From the NCBI GenBank assembly GCA_003354225.1, contig PIVH01000458.1, positions 1-5,711 of the forward strand: DNA of 5,711 nucleotides, in the 5' to 3' direction. Below the pieces are notes generated by a model, which saw nothing but the letters and a program-made list of their open reading frames with translations, made no database searches and was not told where the DNA came from. The DNA is from Globobulimina sp. Its lineage: Eukaryota; Foraminifera; Rotaliida. The position numbers and the translations under genes are program-made. This document shows, one piece after another, positions 1-5,711 of this stretch (position 1 is the first letter of the stretch; each line of letters opens with the position of its first letter).

Positions 1-1727
1 TTTATTCTTACTCTTATTTTTATTTTTATTCATTTTACTAACATCCAATATTTTTTCTAATGAGGCATGTCCATTTTGTATTTGATTTTGAAATTGGTAT
101 AAATACGACAATGATGCAACTTGCACAGCACAGCCATACACATTCACAAAAGTGGATGCAATTCCTTTTGAAACGAGAGCTTTTGTCATTAATTTGTCAC
201 CAAACATATTTTGCAACGAATTTTGTAATTTTGGAATCTCAGAGAAGCCGCCAGATACAATGACAAAATCAAATGATAAATCTGATTGTTTTATTTGTTG
301 AGTAATCCAATTTGTAGCCTCATTTAAAACGTCGTAAACAATGCTTTCAAATTTAGGTTGACTTAAAGTGAAATGATAATCAATTCCTTCATACACTGAT
401 TCAATATCAAAGCGAACCTGATTTGATCCGCTACTCAAAACCTGTTTAATTCTCGTTATTTCTTTCAATAATTTTAATCTCGTTTTCGCATTTTCAATTT
501 CTATAAAACAGCCTTTGTTTCTTCTTTCAAAATCCTTAATTAACCATTTTAAAATGCATTCATCCAATGCCATGCCACTAATCTCTGTTGTTTTATTATA
601 ATAATTATTGTTCTCATTGTTCTCGTCCTTTGCAGAGGTAATAAAGCCATGACACATCTTTACGACAGCAAACGTGGAATAAAATGTAGAAAAATCAATA
701 CACAAAATAGATTTTGTAGCCATATTATTATCGAAATGTAATGATAATATAGCTGCAGAATGATCATATATTATCTGTAAAGGATTAAAGCCAGCCTCTA
801 ATAACAATGATTTATAATATGTTATTTGTGCCGATGTATAATAATAAGGAACACAAGAAACAACATTTATATTTGTTGAGCCAGTTTGTGATGATATCAC
901 AGTAAATATTTTCTTTAGCATCAATACAAATGCATTATCAATAATATTTTCTTGGAAGGCGCCACTGTTGTTTTTTTTAAGTCGATATTTGACTTTTAAG
1001 AGTGGCTTAATACTCTCTTCTTTGGTTTTGTTTTCTTTATCATCAAAATTGTCATCAACATCAAAGACTGGTTGCATTACACATTTATGCATACCAAATC
1101 TGGATGCACTCTTTTTCCATCTTGTTTTATCGTTTATTATTTATATCTTATTTATTAATAAGAAACTAAAAAACTAAACTGATTGAATTGAGATTGAAAT
1201 GCTTGGACATGATGAGATTTGTTATTATTTTGTGTGAAAGAAATTAAATGTTTTGAGTGATAAATGCTATTTTTGTAATGTCTGATGGATGATTTTACAG
1301 CTTCTGTACCAATGAGTATTTCCGTATGAGTTGAATCTAAAATGGTAATCACAGATGGAATGCATCGTTCCCCTGAATCATCCGCTAATAAATTTATTTT
1401 TGAATGGAATGATGACGAATTATTTGATTCTTCTAAAAATAATGAGCATAATTGTTGTAAATTGGTTAAATTATCAACTGCATTATTCTGAATCACCGCA
1501 ATTTTGATGGAACTTGAACCAACATCCAAACCAACAAATATCTCAGGTTGATTTTGTGGTTTCAACGTTTTTTGTTGATTGTTCAAATTGTCAATTGATT
1601 CAAGGTTCGAAGATGAACTATTTAACGAGCTGCCTTGACTTCTGCCTTTGGTTTTACCTTTACCTTTTAGTCTACCTCTGCCTCTGCCTCTGCCTCTAGT
1701 TTTTCGTCTGCCACGTCTAGTTGACAT
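1..1727 (-). CDS. Divergent Hsp70/Hsp110-superfamily protein with RG/KG-rich N-terminus (3' end outside window)
   Basis: Two exons, 1727..1180 and 1120..1, give 556 codons with no stop before the left edge. An in-frame TGA at 1739-1737 just upstream supports the ATG at 1727. Residues 4-29 are an RG/KG tract and 31-60 are Ser/Asn-rich. An Hsp70-type ATPase fold follows: phosphate-1 loop VGLDVGSSSIKIAV (65-78), GERCIPSVITI (119-129), NSIYHSKHLI (153-162), a connect/adenosine-side segment IIYDHSAAIL (299-308), ILCIDFSTFYSTFAVV (321-336), RLKLLKEITRIKQVLSS (397-413), VYEGIDYHF (425-433) and phosphate-2/adenosine SGGFSEIPKLQ (473-483). The usual DLGGGT loop is replaced by DFSTFY and the usual NEPTAAA by YDHSAAI, so ATP hydrolysis is probably weak or lost. 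That resembles Hsp110-type members, which also lack the GGG loop. The domain is followed by a Lys/Asn-rich stretch. The substrate-binding domain, if any, lies outside. Family assignment is firm; subfamily and role (co-chaperone, or RNA or ribosome association through the RG tract) are inference. Confidence 0.88.
1121..1179 (-). other. Intron of the Hsp70-like gene (59 nt)
   Basis: The 5' frame closes at 1157-1155 and the downstream frame has stops at 1176-1174 and 1143-1141, so both cannot be read through. Removing 1179 to 1121 (donor GTTTAG, acceptor AACAAG) joins them in phase 2 and keeps a Gln codon at the junction, followed by Trp. A second phase-consistent choice exists: donor 1166 (GTTTCT) to acceptor ending at 1111, 56 nt. 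It would change only a few residues. The Hsp70-like match on both sides makes an intron here nearly certain; the exact boundaries are not. Confidence 0.75.
1641..1718 (-). repeat. RG/KG-coding tract at the N-terminus of the Hsp70-like protein
   Basis: Residues 4-29 alternate Arg or Lys with Gly. On the plus strand this appears as a CCTCTG hexamer run near 1675-1698, grading into Lys-Gly codons. RG tracts are typical of RNA-binding, nucleolar or ribosome-associated proteins and are methylation targets. Canonical Hsp70s have no such extension. The same hexamer codes part of the RG tract of the zinc-knuckle gene near 4719-4732. Confidence 0.8.
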
Positions 1728-1742
1728 TATTATCGATCAAAG
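1728..1742. promoter_or_regulatory. 15-bp gap between divergent start codons; shared bidirectional 5' region
   Basis: The minus-strand Hsp70-like ATG ends at 1727 and the inferred plus-strand ATG begins at 1743. Any 5' UTR or core promoter for each gene must therefore overlap the other gene, or the leaders must be very short. No TATA box or other known motif is evident in the gap, which contains ATCGAT. The promoter role is inferred from layout only. Confidence 0.4.
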
Positions 1743-2763
1743 ATGTGTGAAAACTTTTATTAAAATATTTTAAGTGATTTTGCATGTCATTCATAGGCTC
1801 ATCGTGTTGGCGCTGCATCTGCTTCTGCTTGCATCAGAGCCAACAACGAATCAACCTACAAATTACCCAACATTTGATCCAACATCAGAGCCAACAACAG
1901 ATCAACCTACAATGGATCCAACCTTTGGCCCAACAGATCAACCAACATTTCCAACATATCATCCCACCAAAGCGCCCACATCTGATATTCCAACAAAATC
2001 ACCAAATGTATTAAGTCAAAATGAAAATATTGATACTAACGGGGATGAATATGCTTCGGATGATTCAAAATCATCATTAAGTATTGTTATTGTAGTGATG
2101 CTTAATTTAGTTATTTGTGGGATTGGTGGTTTAATATTATTTGTTTTGTATAAAAAACATAAAAAACGAAATCCAAAACTTGTAAATATAAAAAACAAAA
2201 AACAGAAACAAAAAACAGATCCAATCCGCGTTTTGTCACAATCAAATAATATGTCAGAAGCTGAGATATTTCCAGACATAGATCCAAAGAGTCGCTATGT
2301 TGTAGAAATGAAGGATAAAAATAAAAATCAATTTGAAGAAGGTCCAAAAATCACTGTTGAAGGTGACGACGATAATTTTAATAATATTAATATTGGCAAC
2401 CAGCAATTTGAAATCGAGTCAGTTATCACTCCAAAAAGTGGTAGTCGTAATACTCAGGAACAAGCATTCCAAAATAGAATTGTTTCGGAGATGTTAACTG
2501 ATGATTTTGAGATTGTTGGAGATGGTGATGAACAAATACGAGTCACAAATCATTATAAAAGCAATAATAAAAAAGCAACAGTATTACATGAAGATAACAA
2601 TAATAATAATAATTATAATAATAATGGATTGCACGTTGATGTTGCTCTCGAGATAGAAAAGCAATTTGAAATGAATGAATTCCCTGATAATAATAATCAA
2701 TTTATAATTGAAGATGATATATTAAATAGTTGTAGTGATGAACACTGTTTTAAACTTTTGTAA
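1743..2763 (+). CDS. Type I membrane protein: signal peptide, PT-repeat stalk, one membrane span, Asn/acidic tail
   Basis: The frame from 1798 to the TAA at 2761 is open but has no in-frame ATG before its hydrophobic start. Splicing 1743-1744 (AT) to 1797 (G) creates ATG and gives 322 residues. The N-terminus MLIVLALHLLLLAS looks like a short signal peptide. Residues 14-70 are a Pro-Thr repeat region, likely an O-glycosylated extracellular stalk as in PT-repeat proteins of many protists. Residues 95-119 form a membrane span, followed by the basic stop-transfer run KKHKKR. About 200 cytoplasmic residues are Lys-rich, then acidic and Asn-rich, ending with Cys residues near CSDEHCFKLL. No catalytic domain is visible. 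It could be an adhesin, wall-linked protein or receptor. The body of the gene is secure; the start is inferred. Alternatives are a non-AUG start such as GTG 1774, another upstream exon, or a sequencing indel. Confidence 0.75.
1745..1796 (+). other. Inferred 52-nt intron splitting the start codon of the PT-repeat gene
   Basis: The donor is GTGTGA at 1745 and the acceptor is CATAG ending at 1796. Exon 1 ends AT and exon 2 begins G, so splicing makes ATG and leads straight into the signal-peptide-like frame. The length fits the 58-59 nt introns nearby. The donor is not a strong consensus. This is one solution to the missing start codon and has not been shown experimentally. Confidence 0.5.
1834..1935 (+). 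repeat. Two tandem 51-bp units coding 17-residue PT repeats
   Basis: Units 1834-1884 and 1885-1935 both encode the pattern SEPTTxQPTxxPTFxPT. A degenerate partial copy (DQPTFPTYHPT) follows. The DNA repeats as well as the protein, with differences in both sense and wobble positions. This suggests growth of the stalk by tandem duplication followed by drift. Confidence 0.9.
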
Positions 2764-2989
2764 ACTCGTTATATCCGATAGTTTGTGGTGCATGTAATAT
2801 GTCGACAGCAACATTAATAACATACTCAAATACATTTGGCATTGTATATTTGCACACTTTTGTATCTTTTGTACGAAACATGTACTTGTCACTCAGAACA
2901 ATATTAGTTTAATTTGTGAAAACCAAATAGTACCCCAGCCTGAGGTCACGTATTTTTAACTAAACATACAAAAAAACTTTGCTATCATC
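2764..2989. other. Intergenic region between the two membrane-protein genes
   Basis: These 226 bases lie between tandem genes and should hold the 3' end of the PT-repeat gene and the promoter of the next one. No AATAAA signal is present on the plus strand. A TCACGTA element (2946-2952) and an AT-rich TATTTTTAA (2951-2959) sit about 30-45 bases before the ATG at 2990. They could be promoter elements, but nothing confirms that. No RNA gene or coding frame was recognised. Confidence 0.4.
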
Positions 2990-4241
2990 ATGGACGCAGA
3001 CGCTTTATCCCTACTAATCATTTTAAGACAAGAACTCAAGGCAATTGCCAAAAATTTACAACCGCAAACAGAAATCATTGAAGACATTATGACAGATAAT
3101 GGTCTCATTAATGATAATCCTAATCTAAATGACAAAGCTCCAGAATTATCATTAACTCCACCACCCGATAACGAACATGATGAGGATGAAAAAGCTCCAG
3201 AATTAAAATTAAAACCAAACGACAAAGCTACCCCAAACAACAACATTAATTACAATCACATTGGATTCAAAGTTGATGAACTAATTCAAAATTATTTAAC
3301 GCCAACCATCAAACAATTAAATAAAAAACAAAAAAAGAATCGAAAAAAGCGCAAGAAATCAGAGATAAATAGTTATTATTCACAATCACCATCACCTTCC
3401 CCATTCATAAAAGATGCACATTCCCATTCTCTCTTATCACCATCACTCATTTCACCATCACTGATTTCACCGCCACAGCATCGCCCTGCGCCTAAGCACA
3501 ATGGCAACAAACTTGTTGAACCCGGTCAAGTCATCGATACTATGTCTGATTACAGTGAGAAATTAGGCAGTTGCTGTCGTAAATTTGTTACTTCATTGTT
3601 TTGGTTAAGTTATTTGTTTTTTTCTATCTCATTATCCGTTTACTAAAAATATACAATTTAGCGGATGTGGATTGTTTCAAAGCATAGGTCTCATAGTTGT
3701 TATATTGATGTTTGGAGCGGTATTTATCTTTTATAGAGCAAGTGAGATAACATTAATATTGAAAGAATTAAACCATTGGAAAGAATTAAGTGTGAAACGC
3801 GTTGAATATGAATTTGTAAATCAACAGAAATTAGCACAGATTAATTTTGATTTGGATGTGGATATTGATAAAATGAAACAGGAGCATCAACATAGAGAAA
3901 CTATGCAAATTATTAAAACAAAGGAAGCATTGACAAAGGAATTCATCGATAAGAATACACGGACTGTGACCACTACCTATTGGAATTTCTTAACCACTGA
4001 AACGGAGACGGTCTCACAAACGATATTTAGCGAAGAAGATATTGCATTCTTTCACAGTAATAGCTTATCGTACGGCTTCGATGCGGATAAAGCCATTCAA
4101 TCACCGCAGGATATTAACAATAAACGGAAAAAAGAAATGATTGATGCAAAAAATGGGAATGATAATGAAAATGATACTGATGCTATGCGGTGTACTTCTG
4201 ATTCAGAATTATGTTCAACCGATGATTTTGACTCCATTTGA
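2990..4241 (+). CDS. Unrecognised single-span membrane protein, two exons, 397 residues
   Basis: Exons 2990..3603 and 3662..4241 join in phase. The ATG at 2990 follows an in-frame TAA at 2957. Residues 1-28 form an amphipathic helix-like start. Residues 30-85 are acidic and Pro-rich with a repeated KAPEL motif (49-53, 68-72). Residues 109-123 are strongly basic (KKQKKNRKKRKK). Residues 132-165 are Ser/Pro-rich with two SPSLI copies. A Cys cluster (195, 196, 205, 207) precedes one membrane span at about 209-229. The following 75 or so residues are charged and helix-like, possibly coiled coil, then a Thr-rich stretch and an acidic Asn/Asp tail. There is no N-terminal signal peptide, so the span probably acts as an internal signal-anchor. 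The Cys residues beside the span could be lipid-modified. I do not recognise a family and propose no function. Confidence 0.8.
3437..3466 (+). repeat. Two 15-bp tandem units coding SPSLI
   Basis: Units 3437-3451 and 3452-3466 differ by one base and both encode Ser-Pro-Ser-Leu-Ile; a partial third copy follows. They sit in the Ser/Pro-rich part of the single-span membrane protein. Confidence 0.85.
3604..3661 (+). other. Intron of the single-span membrane-protein gene (58 nt)
   Basis: The upstream frame ends at TAA 3644-3646, while the downstream frame has a TAA at 3606-3608 and no good ATG near its start. Donor GTTAAG (3604), branch-like TACTAAA (3641-3647) and acceptor TTTAG (ending 3661) remove 58 nt and restore one frame. 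The junction codon changes from TGG (retained) to TGC (spliced, Cys205). The membrane span lies just after the join, which supports a single protein. This is the best-supported intron in the window. Confidence 0.88.
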
Positions 4242-4471
4242 TTTTTTGCACTTGTCACTTGTGTGACTCATTGTCTTTATCATATCATATCATATCATCA
4301 ACGTTTCATTTTTCAAACATTAATTTTATTTTTAGAAATTTTATTTAAATGATGCGGGTCAGTCATTTAATATTAGTGTTTAGGTATTTAATATAATTTT
4401 ACATTGGAAAATGTTATTCTTTAGAACAATAAGGTCATATTTTGTGCAACAGCCAATAGGGTTATAGGTCA
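4242..4471. other. Intergenic region between convergent genes
   Basis: These 230 bases should hold both 3' ends. A GTCAC/GTGAC inverted pair with a 4-base loop (4255-4268) and four ATCAT units (4279-4298) lie just after the plus-strand stop. No AATAAA is seen on either strand; AATAAG occurs on the plus strand near 4427. No coding frame or RNA gene was recognised. Confidence 0.4.
4279..4298. repeat. Short ATCAT tandem repeat (4 units)
   Basis: Four perfect 5-bp ATCAT units in the convergent intergenic region, 37 bases after the plus-strand stop codon. Probably a simple repeat in a 3' UTR. Confidence 0.85.
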
Positions 4472-5492
4472 TTAGTAATTTCTTTGTGAATTATATCCAC
4501 TGCCACCTCTAAATGACCCCCGTTCATATCCGCCATAATTCCTTTGTGAACGGTATCCACCACCTCTTAAATTATTATATCCGCCACCTTGTCCTTGTCC
4601 TTGTCTTGGTTGTGTACAATTCCGTGCAATATGACCTCCATTGCCACAATTAAAACATGCACCACGTCCTCTACCCCTCCATCCACCTCTTCCTCTCCCC
4701 CTCCCTCTCCCCCTTCCTCTGCCTCTGCCACCTCTGTAAGCACCTCTTCCTCGGTCATACCGAGCCACATCTTTTTCATCGACAGTAATATGATCTAAAG
4801 TGTCTCTATTATCTGACGGCGGTGCTAAATATTCGTGTCTATTTCTATCACCACTCCGGATATTATCCAATGTCTCTGGTTTATGACCATCTATTCCTAT
4901 GCCGCCAGGCTTATTTGCTATATTCCACGCTTGCTCATCATGCATGTTCTCCTCACTCCTTATATATTATAGACATTTATAGTACAAATTAGAAAAATAA
5001 ATTATTGCAATTCTTTTATAAGATATATATATATAAAATCGAGAATTGTAGCAATTTATTTTTCTACCATGGATTCCATGCATTCTTTGTAAATTTATGA
5101 TGAAATAATTCAGGGAAACCTCCCTGATATTGATTGCGATTTCGATTTTGATTCTGATTCCCTTGGTATTGGTTACGATTATTATTTTGATTTTGATTGC
5201 GTTGATCATATCCATTCGTATATCCATTGTTATGTCCATTATTATTATTATTGTTATTGTTATTGTCTTGATTATTATTACGCTGATTATTGTTATATCC
5301 ATCATTATTGGTACTATATCTGTGTTGGTCTAAATTGTAATTTGTAATACAATACAAATTATGAAATAATGTAATAAGAAATGTGTATTTTCGTACCATG
5401 CCGAGGAGTGTAATTATTCCGATCGCGATTACGAGACATATCATGATCATCATCTTCATCCTCATCTGAATATACAACATTATCACTACATA
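4472..5492 (-). CDS. RG-rich CCHC zinc-knuckle protein with Asn/Gln-rich region (5' end uncertain)
   Basis: Exons 5492..5397, 5329..5068 and 4958..4472 join in phase to give about 280 residues ending at the TAG at 4472-4474. The order is an acidic stretch (YSDEDEDDDHD) and an Arg/Asn segment, an Asn/Gln-rich region with NQYQG repeats, a Trp-containing linker (NAWNPW), a charged segment, an RG tract, one zinc knuckle CFNCGNGGHIARNC (CX2CX4HX4C), and a Gly/Tyr/Arg tail with YRSQRNYGGY-like repeats. Single CCHC knuckles beside RG tracts are typical of proteins that bind single-stranded RNA or DNA, as in the CNBP/GRP2-type and splicing-associated families. Asn/Gln and RG regions suggest recruitment to RNA granules, which is inference. 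ATG 5439 or an upstream exon could supply the start. The ATG at 4945 would give a shorter RG/knuckle-only protein. It converges on the single-span membrane-protein gene. Confidence 0.78.
4616..4657 (-). other. CCHC zinc-knuckle motif
   Basis: The codons read CFNCGNGGHIARNC, a perfect CX2CX4HX4C knuckle with the usual aromatic residue after the first Cys and Gly before the His. Family knowledge predicts that it coordinates one zinc ion and contacts single-stranded nucleic acid. Confidence 0.95.
4661..4753 (-). repeat. RG/RGG tract before the zinc knuckle
   Basis: About 31 codons are almost all Arg-Gly, broken by Ala-Tyr and Trp. The DNA is a purine-rich GGNAGA-type run (CCTCTN on the plus strand) and is much richer in GC than its surroundings. 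RG tracts bind RNA and are arginine-methylation sites. Confidence 0.9.
4959..5067 (-). other. Hairpin-filled 109-nt intron of the zinc-knuckle gene
   Basis: Donor GTAGAA at 5067 and acceptor ATATAAG ending at 4959 join the Asn/Gln-rich frame to the RG/knuckle frame in phase 2. The junction Trp codon is the same whether the intron is removed or kept. Retention gives TGG then TAG, an immediate stop. Most of the intron (4990-5066) is a large inverted repeat, listed separately. A good phase match and continuity of low-complexity protein on both sides support it; transcripts would settle it. Confidence 0.7.
4990..5066. repeat. 77-bp hairpin (inverted repeat) inside the intron
   Basis: Left arm 4990-5013 and right arm 5043-5066 are reverse complements at 21 of 24 positions. 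A second nested pair, 5014-5020 and 5032-5038, is perfect, and the loop is AT dinucleotide-rich. No clear target-site duplication flanks it. It could be a tiny MITE or introner-like element, or a fold that shortens the intron. Confidence 0.85.
5330..5396 (-). other. Intron of the zinc-knuckle gene (67 nt)
   Basis: Donor GTACGA at 5396 and acceptor TTTAG ending at 5330 join the acidic/Arg-Asn exon to the Asn/Gln-rich exon in phase 1, giving an Asp codon at the junction. Retention adds hydrophobic codons and then meets a stop. The boundaries are the natural GT..AG pair, with an AT-rich body and a pyrimidine-containing acceptor side. Confidence 0.72.
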
Positions 5493-5641
5493 CTAAATAT
5501 CATTATATACAGTATACATATACAATATACATATACAATATACAGTATACAATATACAATATACAATATACAGTATACATCGATATACAATAAATATATA
5601 CAAATAATAATATACAATATACAATATACAAATAACTTAAC
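5493..5641 (-). other. Probable 149-nt intron containing a minisatellite
   Basis: Donor GTTAAG at 5641 shares its first 14 bases with the intron donor at 3604. Acceptor TTTAG ends at 5493. The phases on the two sides agree (phase 1) with an open frame from 5711 to 5642. Most of the intron is an ATACAAT-type repeat. If the gene instead starts downstream, for example at ATG 5439, this would be a 5' UTR intron or upstream sequence. Confidence 0.5.
5505..5632. repeat. Degenerate ATACAAT/ATACAGT/ATACAT minisatellite
   Basis: About 128 bases are built from 6-9 bp units around a core ATACA(A/G)T, with variants ending in CAT or CAGT and an interruption near 5583-5610. It lies almost wholly inside the inferred intron of the zinc-knuckle gene. 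Length variation between strains is likely. Confidence 0.9.
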
Positions 5642-5711
5642 AGCTACTCCTAAGTCCTAACACACATAATATAATAGGCAAATATTTAATTATGCTCTGT
5701 TTGATGCACAG
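5642..5711 (-). CDS. Possible upstream exon of the zinc-knuckle gene (partial, runs off right edge)
   Basis: Of the three minus-strand frames, only one is open from the right edge to the GTTAAG donor: 23 codons plus one base. Its phase matches the acceptor at 5493. The encoded piece is hydrophobic in part (YLPIILCVLGL), unlike the rest of the protein, and there is no start codon in the window. The stretch is short enough that an open frame could be chance. Confidence 0.35.

Noticed and set aside
60-1177. Plus-strand open frames at 60-263 and 968-1177
   Set aside because: They lie antisense to the Hsp70-like coding exon, whose conserved motifs are on the minus strand; their products show no domain.
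1774-1776. GTG 1774 as the start of the PT-repeat protein
   Set aside because: Non-AUG starts are rare in eukaryotes and a splice-made ATG explains the frame. It is kept only as an alternative.
1784-2014. ATG 1784 frame on the plus strand as the start of the second gene
   Set aside because: It reads the PT-repeat DNA as Gln/His/Ile-rich sequence and stops at 2014. The overlapping frame carries the signal peptide, the repeats and the membrane span.
2016-2347. Two minus-strand open frames, hydrophobic and Phe/Leu-rich
   Set aside because: They are mirror images of the Lys/Asn-rich cytoplasmic tail codons and of the membrane span of the plus-strand gene.
3638-3661. A 24-nt intron GTTTAC..TTTAG
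   Set aside because: Its removal keeps the upstream frame, which soon meets a TAG, and abandons the long downstream frame. The 58-nt intron using the same acceptor restores it.
4255-4268. Terminator-like hairpin after the second membrane-protein gene
   Set aside because: The stem is only 5 bp and the context is eukaryotic, where such a hairpin is not a recognised terminator.
4589-4798. Ser/Pro-rich plus-strand frame opposite the RG tract
   Set aside because: A shadow of the purine-rich RG codons; the minus strand has a perfect CCHC knuckle in the same place.
4967-5333. Ile/Met-rich open frames on both strands
   Set aside because: They arise from AAT/AAC repeats that code poly-Asn in the correct minus-strand frame.
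5505-5632. CRISPR-like or origin-like repeat array
   Set aside because: The units are contiguous and 6-9 bp with no spacers, so this is a minisatellite. No evidence for an origin.

Overview
This window reads as nuclear DNA of an AT-rich, gene-dense, intron-bearing microbial eukaryote. Four things point there: short GT..AG introns (about 52-149 nt) needed to join reading frames, Asn/Gln-rich tracts, a signal-peptide/PT-repeat/transmembrane protein, and RG-rich proteins, one with a CCHC zinc knuckle. Bacterial signals (ribosome binding sites, operons) are absent. PT-repeat surface proteins are common in stramenopile and rhizarian protists such as diatoms, chlorarachniophytes and foraminifera, so such a protist is a reasonable guess. 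The sequence alone does not fix the species. All gene models below rest on splice sites and reading phases worked out by eye.

Layout: (1) 1-1727, minus strand: a divergent Hsp70/Hsp110-superfamily protein with an RG/KG-rich N-terminal extension and one short intron. It runs off the left edge after an almost complete nucleotide-binding domain. (2) 1743-2763, plus strand: a type I membrane protein with signal peptide, Pro-Thr repeat stalk, one membrane span and an Asn/acidic cytoplasmic tail. Its start codon appears to be split by a 52-nt intron. It lies head to head with gene 1, only 15 bases between the two start codons. (3) 2990-4241, plus strand: an unrecognised single-span membrane protein of 397 residues, made by joining two open frames across a 58-nt intron. 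(4) 4472 to at least 5492 and possibly beyond 5711, minus strand: a multi-exon RNA-binding-type protein with an acidic stretch, an Asn/Gln-rich region, an RG tract and one CCHC zinc knuckle. It converges on gene 3. One of its introns is mostly a long hairpin and another is mostly an ATACAAT-type minisatellite.

Nothing shows that the four genes form one pathway. The shared themes are compactness, RG tracts in the two minus-strand proteins, and single-span membrane architecture in the two plus-strand proteins. The most interesting points are the Hsp70 relative with a degraded phosphate-binding loop, the intron-split start codon in a 15-bp divergent junction, and the hairpin intron whose retention would cut the RG/zinc-knuckle half from gene 4. 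No RNA genes, CRISPR arrays or complete transposons were seen.
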